This document shows positions 1 to 10,557 of a stretch of DNA of 64,000 nt, one piece after another. Under the pieces are notes generated by a model. That model saw only the letters and a list, made by a program, of their open reading frames with translations. It made no database searches and was not told the origin of the DNA. Source of the stretch: Heliocybe sulcata. Lineage: Eukaryota > Basidiomycota > Agaricomycetes > Gloeophyllales > Gloeophyllaceae. Every line of letters starts with the position of its first letter. The stretch's first letter is position 1. Location of the stretch: assembly GCA_004369045.1 (NCBI GenBank), contig ML213527.1, forward strand, positions 232,982 to 296,981, given 5' to 3'. The translations under genes were made by a program, and so were the position numbers.

Positions 1-1308
1 GCTGGCATCGTTTTGCCTTTGACGCTCTCTCTGGGAGCGAAGTCCGATGCCGCGGGTCCCAGTCAGGTGGCGGAGGGACGGCGACAGCAGTCTCAGACAA
101 CAGCGTGGATCCGCTTGCTCTCTTATATCCTCTCCGTATGTGATAATACACATAAGCCTGCCGAGATCCGACGGACACCTTCTGTTAGTGTCTTGGAGCG
201 TTCCAAGTCCCAGGATGGTCGTGAACCGAAAGTGGATGCCAGTCGTGCTGTGGTTTTGGCCATGGCAATCCAGACGTTAAAGGTCATCATCTCACGAGCT
301 GAACATGAACTTTCCTCTTCGATGCCGGGTATCTGGCAACGAATAGCTGCAGTTGTCCGCTCCCTCCTCGCAGAAGGCAACGGAAAGTTCGCCGTCAATA
401 CCGCAAACCAAGATCCGGCTGCTAGCCCTGTACGATCTCCCAGTTCAAGTGCTTTCCAGCCTTCGCCTTCTTCCGAACACTTTGGCTCTTTTTACGGCCT
501 TCAAAGAGAACCGTCAGGGTCGATCAGGCGAGTCCGCCGACCCGGGCTCGCGGATTATATATTGTGGTCGTTCCTTTGGTGGCTGCAACTCCATCGTGGT
601 CCCCTGCTTCTGCAGCTCAGGACCTTCATGCACGAAAAGATGCATTCTCTGGACCAGCAGTTGCATGCAGAAGAAGATGTTGGTGCTTCCAGTTCGGCGA
701 GTGTCACTGAGCATCGGCGTTCTTCGGTATTCGTCAAACCTCGTCGTCATATTACAAGCTCTGCTTACTCGCCTGCTTCGTCACCGGACGCGTCCCCGCG
801 GCTGGGACCCACGTCTTTTCCATCGCGAGATTCCCTGGTCACTCCCACAAGAGCCAGTTTCGATCGCAAGCCTGGTTTCAGTTCGGCCGCAAGTCCTTCG
901 ACTGAGGGCCTTGGCCCTTCAGGTCTGAAGATCGTTCACTTGGGTCCTGTGCGCCGTTCGGTTGCAATGAATCTCGAACGCTCTTTTACCCAAGACGCGA
1001 TGGCGGCGAATGTTAACTCTTCTCAATATCTCTCAAAAGCCGGCGTCATTAGACTATCCTCCCTCGTCAAAGAGACCTACTACCGGATACGTGCTGTGCA
1101 GCAGTACATGGGCTATGATCTTCTCGTACCTCTACCCAAGAGCTGGAGTGTCGATGAGAGCGACAGGAGTCGGATGAGCCACGGGAAGTTGTATATCCTG
1201 CGGTCACTCATCGAGGAGAGCAAAGACCTGGTGGAGGACCTTTGCGGGCAGGATGGTGAGAGCGAGGATGACATTGTTATCGTCACTATGGACGACGCAT
1301 CGGGCTGA
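1..1308 (+). CDS. C-terminal end of a large conserved fungal protein (5' part outside window)
   Basis: The frame is open from base 1 and ends at a TGA at 1306-1308, so this is the last 435 codons or so of a gene that starts to the left. The stretch is one uninterrupted exon. It has a helical segment (around residues 185-215, with an aromatic and leucine-rich IL-W-FLWWLQ run), then a long Ser/Pro-rich low-complexity linker, then a helical C-terminal block and an acidic tail (GESEDDIVIV). I do not recognise a catalytic motif. The layout resembles the C-terminal part of the very large UNC80-like proteins annotated in basidiomycetes, but that is a guess from general appearance only. The next gene starts 297 bases downstream on the same strand. 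Confidence 0.7.
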   Translation, partial: AGIVLPLTLSLGAKSDAAGPSQVAEGRRQQSQTTAWIRLLSYILSVCDNTHKPAEIRRTPSVSVLERSKSQDGREPKVDASRAVVLAMAIQTLKVIISRAEHELSSSMPGIWQRIAAVVRSLLAEGNGKFAVNTANQDPAASPVRSPSSSAFQPSPSSEHFGSFYGLQREPSGSIRRVRRPGLADYILWSFLWWLQLHRGPLLLQLRTFMHEKMHSLDQQLHAEEDVGASSSASVTEHRRSSVFVKPRRHITSSAYSPASSPDASPRLGPTSFPSRDSLVTPTRASFDRKPGFSSAASPSTEGLGPSGLKIVHLGPVRRSVAMNLERSFTQDAMAANVNSSQYLSKAGVIRLSSLVKETYYRIRAVQQYMGYDLLVPLPKSWSVDESDRSRMSHGKLYILRSLIEESKDLVEDLCGQDGESEDDIVIVTMDDASG

Positions 1309-1605
1309 GTGAACTTTCTGCACTATGCGGGTTACTGCTCTGCTGATTCGACTGGAATATCAATATTGCTCATGGGTCCTTTGTGCTGATGATTCGTATG
1401 TAATCGGATCAATTCACGTATTACCCTCAGGGCTATTTAAATAAATATTACGTAATAAACGCGCCCATATAACCCCACAACGCGATCGCTGGACGCGTCT
1501 CAACAGTCGATCCAGATCACCACAAATTACTCACACCTTTTCCCTCCACTCTGGCAACAAAGAGTTCTTGGGATCAATCCTTTTGTGCGGCACGTCTCTA
1601 CTAGA

Positions 1606-4600
1606 ATGGCACCTCAGAAAACTTCCGGTCAGCCGGAGAAGATGAAGCAGAAGAACTTGATGTCGTGGTTTGCAAAGCCCAACGGCGATGCAGTCACGGG
1701 CAGCGTTGACAAGACTTCCAAGCGCACGGAGAATGTAGCGGCTCCCAAACCACAGACCGAGAATGCCTGGCAGTCTAAGGTTCCTCATACTCCACAGCAA
1801 AAGCGTGCTCTTCCGAGCTCGCAGCCTTCTACGGCGACGTTCAGTCGGTCCTCTGACGGCGAAGGTTGGAGCAGTAACAAGGATACGCCTCCCACAAGCG
1901 ACGCCATTGATGTTGATATGCTGTCGGACGATGAAGTGAAGACCGCCAAATCTGCTGTTCGTCTGCTCCATCCCTGTATATAGTCTGCATAATATTCACT
2001 TCATCCTAGAGACCTACTAAGCGGAAGATGGTCATGGACTCTGATGATGAGGAAGATACCTTCCAGGAGATAAGAAAAGCGTCTTCCAGCTGCCGATCTT
2101 CGTCGCCCGTGGCCCTGGCATCCAAGAGTATGCACGATCTAACTCAGGTGCACACGTACTTACGCCTTCTCAGGCCAAGCAAAGAGAGCTCGCGTATCGC
2201 TAATCCCTTCGGACGATGAAGACGACGATGTTACCGTTTCGTCATTCTCGAGTCGTTTAACTCGATACCGGAAATCGCCCTCGAAACGACGTGGTCCGTA
2301 TGACTGGCTCTTTCTTGACGATATAAGATCCATTTTTGACTACCCTTCAGCATCTTACTCGGATGGAGGCGACAACGACGACGAATCAGATGTGCCGTCT
2401 TCTCGGGTTCAGGCTCGCGGCCGGTCGTCCTCGACTTCGTCGCGTTCTTCTACAGTATCCGATGACGACTTCGATGACGATCTAAGCGAGGAGGAAACCT
2501 CGAAGGCAAATAAATCCAAGGGTAAAGCGAGGACATCACGGCCAGCTCTCAAGAGTAGTAACGAGACCGGACGAACGTCCTCGGATGCGTTCTTGACGGC
2601 CGCTGAGCAGCGCATGCAAGCCCAAAAGAACGAGAAAAAGAGTAATGAGGAGCCTTTTTCATTCCTTGTCGATCCGAAGGACGTGAGTTACTTCATGCCC
2701 TCCGTACTCTGGCCTGTTTCTCAGTATATGATGCAGAAAGACGGGTTGCGTCCTGGGGAACCAGGGTATGACCCCAGAACACTCTTCATTCCCAAAAGCG
2801 CTTGGAAAGACTTCTCGCCATTTGAGAAACAGGTCCGTCTAGCTACTGATACTAAGTTTGATGAGCTGACTGGTCTTGTTATGTATCTAGTTCTGGGAGG
2901 TACGTGCATGGAACTGATGTACTCCGTCAGCACAATAGCCTTACCTTCGCTCTGCACGTATTCTTAGATCAAACAGAACCATTTTGATACTGTACGTTAT
3001 GCATGGCCTTGACAAACAGATGCCGGGTGCTCACGCGTGAATGGGTAGGTTCTGTTCTTCCAGAAAGGGTACGTACATCTAATCGATCAAGTGCGTTCTG
3101 TACTTATGATTGGATGACAGGAAATTCTTCGAGGTAGAGTGCCTCCGAGTTCTCGATCTGAGTTCGTCAGTGGTAACAGTCAGTAATTAGCTTTATGAGG
3201 ACGATGCTCGTATCGGACATCGGGAATTCGACTTAAAGTTGACACAGCGAGTTAAGATGTGTATGGTCAGTTTGCGATGCTGTGCGCTTCCCGTAGCTCT
3301 GTTTTACCCTTCCGCTTGCAGGTCGGAGTTCCGGAGATGTCTTTCGATTTCTGGGCTGCGTACGTGGATGTTCGCTATATGGATGGACCTTCTTCGCTTA
3401 TGATATCTTGCTCACAGCAAATTTCTGGCTAAAGGTGATTAGCATAGTCTTCCCTGCGCTCAAGATACATGTTCCTTGCTAGGTCGGAGCGCTGACCATC
3501 GTATGCATCTGTAGGATATAAAGTCGGGCGAGTGGAGCAATCGGAGACTGCTTTGGGCGCCGAGATGCGGCTCAACAAGTCCAAAGGGAAAGCTCTTGAA
3601 GATAGACCGAAGGAAAAGATTGTGAGACGGTGAGAATGGTTCTCTTTTAATTGACGGGAGATATTGAGCGTTGGATCTTCTGCTGCTAGAGAATTGAACA
3701 GAGTCTACACGAATGGCACGCTTGTCGACGATAAATTATTGTCCGACGAACAAGCTGGACACTGTATCTCAATTCGAGAGGATGCAATTCCCGGTGACGA
3801 CAGCTGTGGTAGCTTCGGCATATGTGTATTGGACTGCTCCACGTCGGAGTTCAACATCAGCTCTTTCGAGGATGACGTCTGCCGTACGAAGCTCGAGACG
3901 ATGATGCGGCAGCTGAGACCGAAGGAGCTCGTCTACACAAAGGTCCGTAGTAGAACGCTGCATTCTGACAGCACGAATATCCCCTCACAGTGGTCTTCGT
4001 AATAGGGCAATCTTTCCGTCCCCACTACCCGTCTGTTGAAAGGGATATTGCCGAGCTCATGCCTTTGGACAACCCTTCGAGAATGCGAAGGATTTGACTA
4101 CAATGCGACTCTGAAGGAATTGAAGAATCTGTATCCGCCTGCAGATGACGAGGTTGCAATGATGGAGGACGATGCTCTGGGTAGCGGAGTGCCTGGAGCT
4201 ATACGAAGCATGGTCCCGTCTCGCAATGCAATGCTTGCCCTGGGAGCCATGATATGGTATGTTGGCGGCGTCGCACGAGATCCTCTCCCTGATCTAGGTT
4301 CTAGGTATCTGCGTCAGCTCAATATCGACAAGAACATACTCAGTATGAAGAACTTCAATATCTACGACCCTATGAAGAGAGGGCAGGGCCTCGTTCTTGA
4401 TGGCCAGACCTTGGCGCATATCGAAGTAAGCCTCGATGGATGGGGTCTTGACAGGCAGCTGCTCACCGCATTGGAAGGTTCTAATGAACAGTGAAGGCAC
4501 CGAAGAAGGCACGCTATTGAAGCTATTCAATCATTGCATCACACCATTCGGTCAGCATTTGTCTTACTCTTTCTTGTAAACTTAAATCACACATATATGT

Positions 4601-7187
4601 ATATCAGGGAAGAGATTGTTCCGCATTTGGCTTTGCATGCCTTTACGCGAAGTAGGAGATATCAATGCTCGGTGAGATTTCCAATGTTGTATGACATCAT
4701 TTGAATCTGACTATCGTCAGACTTGACGCCGTGGAAGATCTCCTGGATCACCCTACTTTCGAAAAGGAGTTCACTGACATTGCGAAGGGACTGCCTGATC
4801 TAGAGCGTATAGTCTCTCGCATTCACGCGCGGAACTGCAAAGTCGTCGACTTCCTGAAAGTGCTGAACGTGCGTGATTTAGCCATCTTGCCGATTTTATC
4901 TTTCTGATTGCTTCGCCCTACTTCGTGATCTAGGCGTTCGATAAATTGAATAAGGGGCTACTAGAGATGGCGAAGGCATCCGAAAGCTTCAAGTCAAATA
5001 CTATCCTTGGCCTACTACGATCGGCACCGGATATTAAACTCAACATCAAGCATGTCGAGCAGATGTACCTTCGACCGGAGAAGGGTGGGAGTCTCTTTAG
5101 CCAAGGAGGTCGGGTAGTAGCTTAACCTCACTATCCAGGTTCAGATGAGCTCGTGCCCAAGGAGGGAAAGGACGAAGCATATGACGATATCACGGCCGAA
5201 ATCTCTGCGCTTGAAGAGCAGCTGGATGAAGAACTGAAGAAGTTAGAGAAGAGGACTGGGTAAGCGCGCCTTTGACCCGCTACCATGACCACAGATGAAC
5301 GAGAAACGATCCCGAAGCTTTTCTTTGAGCTACTGGCACAGTGCGGTAGGCACTAAGGTTCGTGAATCTCTAGATGTCCGGTGTACCTGATGTTGAATCT
5401 TCCACGACAGGATATATATCTTGTTCAAACCGCTGCGAAGGAAAATGACATCCCGAAAGAATGGACGAAAAGTGGCGGTACCAAAGTTTGTGTATAGTTC
5501 TTCGGCAGGACCAGCTTCTGACAATATCTTTCAGGCCTACAAGCGCTGGCTGGTTCCTGCACTTGTGCCCACTATTCGAAAGTTAAAGGAGGCGCGGGAA
5601 AACCGGAACACAATCAGCAAAGACTTCAAGAACCGCGTCTTTGCGGAGTTCGACGCAGACCGTGCTGTCTGGCTACGGGCCATCCGGGTTATGGCCGAGC
5701 TTGATTGCCTCTTCAGCCTCGCGAAGGCCTCCGCGGCTTTGGGAGAGCCGGTGTGTCGACCAGAGTTCATCGAAGGTGACGCGGCTTCGGTAGAATTCGA
5801 GCAACTCCGACACCCTGCTTTGTATGCTCGCAACCAAAACTTCATTCCGAACGACGTCCAGTTGGGCGGTGCCGTGGGGAGGATCGCATTATTGACGGGT
5901 GAGCAGCGGTTCATATTCTCAGTGTTATATACTCATAGCCGTCCCGCTAGGTCCTAATATGGGGTATGACTATGTTCCAGTAAAGGCTGTCTCTACTTAC
6001 ATGTTTCCTATCTTCTGTTTGCAGTGGCAAGTCAACGGTAAGTATCGACATTGCGGAGTATCGTGCTCTACTGATATGTTCACGCAAAGGTTATGCGGAT
6101 GACGGCTGTTGGTGTGGTATGTGAGCTCTTCCCAGCCTCTTCATAGCTGCCTTAAGTCTCGGTCTAGATTATGGCTCAGCTCGGCATGATGGTCCCAGCA
6201 GCGAAAGCAAGGTTCGATGCACTGTCTTGGGTGATAATTCACTGTCTGAGTTGTATCGTAGGATCTGTCCAGTTGACGCCATTCTTACTCGAATGGGAGC
6301 TTACGACAACATGTTCGCCAGCGCAAGTACCTTCAAAGTAGAATTAGACGAATGGTCAGTATATTCTATCGTTCACTCCGTGCTTGATCCTGACAGACTT
6401 CCTTACTTAGCTCGAAGATTCTTCGAGATGCCACGCCCAAGTCACTCGTTATTCTGGATGGTAAGTCTTAAATGCACAGTATCGGTGTAAGTATTCCATT
6501 TGACTCCTTGTAGAACTGGGTCGTGGTACTTCCACCTATGTACGTCTCTCTTTCCCGAAATCCATGATAATTGCCACTGATAGTTGACGACAGGATGGCA
6601 TGGCTATAGCTGCGGTCAGTATGTTTCATCTCGGGATGACGTCTTCTCTAACTGGTGTCATCCATCACGACAGGCTGTTTTGCACCATCTTGCTACTCAT
6701 ACTCTGGCTCTATCTTTTTTCGCCACCCACTATGGCTCGCTGACGGATGACTTCGCCTATCATCCGAGTATTCGCAATATGCACATGGAGACGCTGGTGG
6801 ATGACGAGAAGCGCGAGGTAGGCTGCTTCCATGTTCACATTTCGCTACGTTGCTCAATTTACCCTCACCTAGCTCGTGTTCCTATATAAGCTCGTGGAAG
6901 GCGTTGCTGCATCTTCTTTTGGTACCCATGTCGCTAACCTCGCTGGCGTGCCGATGGAAGTGGTCAAGCGCGCTGCGGTCGTGTCTAATGACTTCGCCAA
7001 GCAATTCAAGGAGAAAGTTGAGGGTCGCAAGAAGCAGACGAGGTTGCCGCTTGTCGCTCAAGCAGACTTCGTGCATCTGTATGGGCTTGCCTTGGGCAAA
7101 CTGAAGTTGGACGACGATCCAGTCAGGAAAAGGGAGGTGCTGCAGCTCATCAGAGGCGCAGTAGGGAAGTATATCACCCAGACATGA
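1606..7187 (+). CDS. MSH6: DNA mismatch repair protein MSH6 (MutS homologue), intron-rich
   Basis: MSH6 pairs with MSH2 to form MutS-alpha, which recognises base mismatches and small loops in the nucleus. The start ATG is followed by a PCNA-binding box (QKNLMSWF, residues 15-22) and a Ser/acidic disordered tail. Then come the mismatch-binding domain with the Phe-X-Glu motif (GKFFE), the lever and clamp regions, and the MutS ATPase. Walker A GPNMGGKST, Walker B LVILDELGRGTST and the FFATHY segment are all present. The product is about 1,200 residues, normal for the family. I count about 30 introns, several exons being only 9-24 bases (see findings). All junctions I checked are GT-AG and keep frame, so the gene looks intact. 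The stop is TGA at 7185-7187. Confidence 0.95.
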
Positions 7188-7603
7188 GTCAGAGGACAAG
7201 TAGAACATCCACCATCCACCGGCACGGTTCTTCATAGATTTCAGGCGATCTCGTATACTTACTTGCTCTCGTACTGATTGATAATTTGACATGTTCTGAC
7301 CTATGCGAGTATTTGATCCAACGTTGTGTATTAACGACCGCCTTAGTGTAACTTCGCGGAACTATGCAGTCCCTGCTGAGCTCCGGACGTCCCATAAAAT
7401 ACGAGAGGACCAGAACACGCGACTCCGTAGGAATCAAAGTCAAACGGCGATTAGATCGTTATATCCTTGCAAGTACTATCCAAGATCGCAACGCATTAAT
7501 AATATTCATACACAAGCATTAGGCTAAGGCCACAATTGTCCATTAAGTACAGAGCAGATAAAATAATTAGGGTATCTTCCTATGTATCTTGTGGTCTGGT
7601 TGT
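7188..7603. other. Convergent intergenic region
   Basis: These 416 bases separate the stop of MSH6 from the stop of the convergent glycine-rich gene. They are moderately AT-rich towards the right and would hold both 3' UTRs. No gene seen. Confidence 0.6.
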
Positions 7604-8375
7604 TTAGTAGGCACGACGATTCGCGCCCATGCCACCGCCCATACCGCCATGGTGACGACCGCCGCCCACACCTGGTCCAGTGCCGGCGCCTGTCATGCCA
7701 CCGCCTGTGCCCATACCTGTCGATAGATTCGTCAGTCATCCGGCCTCGAACCATTCCAATCTCAAACTGCACTCACCCATGCCTGTTGCGCCCGCCCGAT
7801 TGCCAGCAGCCTGGCTCTCAAGCATATTCGCCTGAGCGTGCATATTCGTGGCAGCCGCCTCCTGCTCCTTTGCAATACCCTTCTGCTGCAGAGGTGCACT
7901 GCAGAGGATGGTGCCAGCGGCCTTCTCGAGCTTGCCGGTGATAGACTTGCCGGTCCCTGTGCCTCCGGTAGCACCTGTGGCACCAGTACCGGTCATGCCA
8001 GGGCCGGACATGTTGTTGGCTCCCGTAGCGCCAGTCATGCCGGTGCCCATACCGCCATGGCGGTTGCCACCGATCTAGAAGATCCAGCTTCAGAAACATA
8101 GGATCGGATAAGTGGAGGCTGGACATACCCCTCCGGTGTTTCCAGTGTGTCCACCGTAGCCGTCGTTGTAACCAGCGCCCGTACCGACGCCAGCACCGTC
8201 GTTGCGGAACCCAGTGCCGTTACCGGGGCCCATGCCACCGGCGTTGTTGTTGTATCCTGGACCAGCGTTGTTACCAGTCAGGCCGGCATTCTAGTTGGGC
8301 AAACTCAGTCTCCACTATGGCAAAAATACCAAGTACGCGACTTACGTTGTGAGTGCGGTTTCCGAAAAGAGGCAT
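7604..8375 (-). CDS. Glycine/methionine/threonine-rich small protein with a CsbD-like core
   Basis: Four exons on the minus strand (8375-8346, 8290-8129, 8074-7777, 7716-7604) join in frame to 200 codons plus stop; all introns are GT-AG. The start MPLFGNRTHN is followed by Gly-Asn-rich sequence, then by GTGMTGATG-type repeats. An amphipathic lysine/glutamate core with GKSITGKLEKAAGTIL and QQKGIAKEQEA resembles the CsbD-like stress proteins of fungi. The last exon is again Gly-Met-rich and ends GANRRAY. No signal peptide or membrane span is visible, so it is probably a soluble, largely disordered stress or hydrophilin-like protein. That role is inferred from composition and the CsbD-like core only. 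A TATA-like box lies about 100 bases upstream of the start. Confidence 0.8.
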
Positions 8376-9363
8376 GTTTGTCGTGATAATAAAGTCGTGA
8401 AGTGATTAAGTTGGATGAGCTTGTTATGCAGTGTGAAGTGGGTGAATCTGTTTCATCTCGACCGTCCCTGGGCTGTTTATATAGCTCGGTGCATACACTG
8501 GAGGTTGGCGGCTCACCACGACGTAGTTTGGCTCCATGGTGTGGTGCAGGCCCCAGAGAAGTGTGCCTACATTCCTATCAGCTCCAGCTGAGCCAAGAGC
8601 TGTACAATCTTGCAGAGCCATTCTCATGCTCCGGCCGCCTCGTCGTCAGTTGAACTTGGTTACCCCACATGACGCCACCGACGCCATCATGACTGTCACA
8701 CACACGTGATAATGTGACAAAACGTGGCCCGCGTCTGGAAAACGCTTCGGTTAGCGCCAGCGTGACATAGCCTCGAACCAGTCTCCTTGGATGGAAATTT
8801 CGTGGTGTAGTGCTGTACTTAAGGTGGGTGAACACACTACTTATCGTTATTCATGGCCCGCCTACTGCAATGATAACTGATATGAGCAGATTGGAGCTTT
8901 GGACTGTCACGAGAAAATATAATATTGGAATCATATTTTCCGCAACTTTCGTAGCTAAAGCCAAAGATAGATTTTTATTGCATTTGGAAGTAAGCCGGAA
9001 TATCATCTCTTGGGGCCCGCTGAATGCATTCCTTGATATAATCTTTTTGGTATCCCTTTTGATCAACATGTTGCTTAGGGCCAAATACTTGCAAGTCTCG
9101 CCGTGCATTTGGCGCGCATAGCGGCCTATGCCTGCGCATAAAACGTTCTGTATCATTAAGGTGGTTGTCCTTTCTCCGCCGTGTGCCCAAGTCGAATATT
9201 GATTGTAGCTTTGCAGAAGAGTCAAGACATAAAACATTGAATTGAGGCTTAGAGGAGATGGCGGGTATTTGACTTCCATCTTTCTCGTAAGCAATCTGAA
9301 TGTAACTGAAAGCTCACGGTAGAATATCCTGCTGCGCGAGATTCTGCCTCGCATGATCCCGGA
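8376..9363. other. Divergent intergenic region
   Basis: This 988-base region lies between the glycine-rich gene (leftward) and the RAD51-like gene (rightward). Apart from the TATA-like box listed separately I see no gene or repeat. The minus-strand open frame covering 8851-9468 overlaps the real RAD51-like first exon and shows no domain. Confidence 0.5.
8476..8483 (-). promoter_or_regulatory. TATA-like box of the glycine-rich gene
   Basis: The minus strand reads TATATAAA here, 101 bases upstream of the ATG at 8375, a usual distance for a fungal core promoter. It fits a strongly expressed small structural or stress protein. Position and match only; not tested. Confidence 0.45.
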
Positions 9364-10557
9364 ATGCCTGCCATGACCCAGTCCGCCGCGTCGATGTTGG
9401 CTCAGGCGAAAAGGACCCCCTTCAATTGCTCTCCCATAGACGACTTGCTCGGAGGCGGTCTGAGGCAAGGGTATATAGCTGAACTATCAGGTCCTCCGGG
9501 GACGCCAAAGGAGCGACTGGCGGTCGATCTTACTAAGAGCGTACTAAAAGATGGCAAACATGTCTTATTCGTTGGTGGGATCTTTATCTTGATTATTCGG
9601 AATCTTTGGTTGAGTGCCTTGTATTTTCACTAGACATGCAGAATATGGTGCAGCATGCGGCGTTAAGCGAAGCGCTACAAGGTAGGCCGTCCGGAATCTC
9701 CCAGAAGAGTGTGTTTGCTAATTCCAAAACAGAGAACGAAAATAGCGGAATACAGTACGATAAGCAAGTCCAGTACCTCAAGCTACACGCACCAGCGGAA
9801 GTGACGGCGTTCATGCACAATTTACCTACCTATATGGATGAGAATCCCAAGGTAACACGATAGGACGGGAGATGTCCACTGGCACGAACTGACATCCTGC
9901 AGCTGTCGCTCCTGGTGCTCAACTCGCTATCATTCCCATTTCAGTCTTCTTCGGAGCTCTCGCCTGCCACTCGACAGTTTCTTCTGGAGCGCATAAAACC
10001 CATTCTGGCAAGAACTTGCGCCGCCAGGAACCTTTCGGTCAGCGCGATGTCGCATCCCGCCTTTCAATGTAGCCAACCACACGTTCCCTGTTACATGTAT
10101 GTGCAGGTAGTAATAACCACGCAGCTCGCTACCAAACTCATCAAGGAGGACGGAACTAGCGGCAACTTCGATAACGGAGCAAGAGCCATAATGCTCCCCT
10201 CTCTAGGTACGCGGATGTTGTATTATATCTTATGCCAATAGCATGCGGTCAGTGCATACGGATCTAACGTCCATTCGCTCTCAGGGAACACTTATCTGCC
10301 AATTGGGCGGACCTACCGATTACTCATCGTACCTCATTCAAGAACTTCCGGGTATGTCAGCGGTTCCGAGAAGTGGAATCACGCTCATCGCCAACGTTGT
10401 AGGGTCGTCCGGCTACTGGCTTCGCCAACGTATGTGCCAGGTAAAGGACCACCACCTCAGGCAGCATATCGATTGGCAAGTCCTCGGAATTGTCGCCGGC
10501 CGTCTTATCTGACTTCTGTCGTAGGACGGCGGGACCATGCGAGCGCCAGATACTTGA
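9364..10557 (+). CDS. RAD51-family recombinase paralogue (RAD51C/Rad55-type) with altered ATPase motifs
   Basis: RAD51 paralogues assist RAD51 filament assembly in homologous recombination. Exons 9364-9574, 9634-9851, 9903-10037, 10107-10206, 10285-10351, 10403-10475 and 10525-10557 join in frame to 278 codons plus stop. The fold landmarks are clear: the family entry segment IDDLLGGGLRQGYIAELSG, the second strand HVLFVDMQN, the LLVLNSLSFPF strand, and VVITTQLATKLI followed by LPSLGNTYLPIGRTYRL, which match the RAD51C-type C-terminal core. The Walker A position reads GPPGTPKE instead of GxxGxGK[T/S]. The usual EG after the second strand is QN, and the Walker B aspartate is Asn. The last intron is read as GC-AG (TTG|GCAAGT), which makes the last 10 codons less certain. 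It lies between MSH6 and EXO1. Confidence 0.82.

Noticed and set aside
8851-9468. 205-codon minus-strand frame upstream of the RAD51-like gene
   Set aside because: It overlaps the real first exon on the other strand and has no domain.
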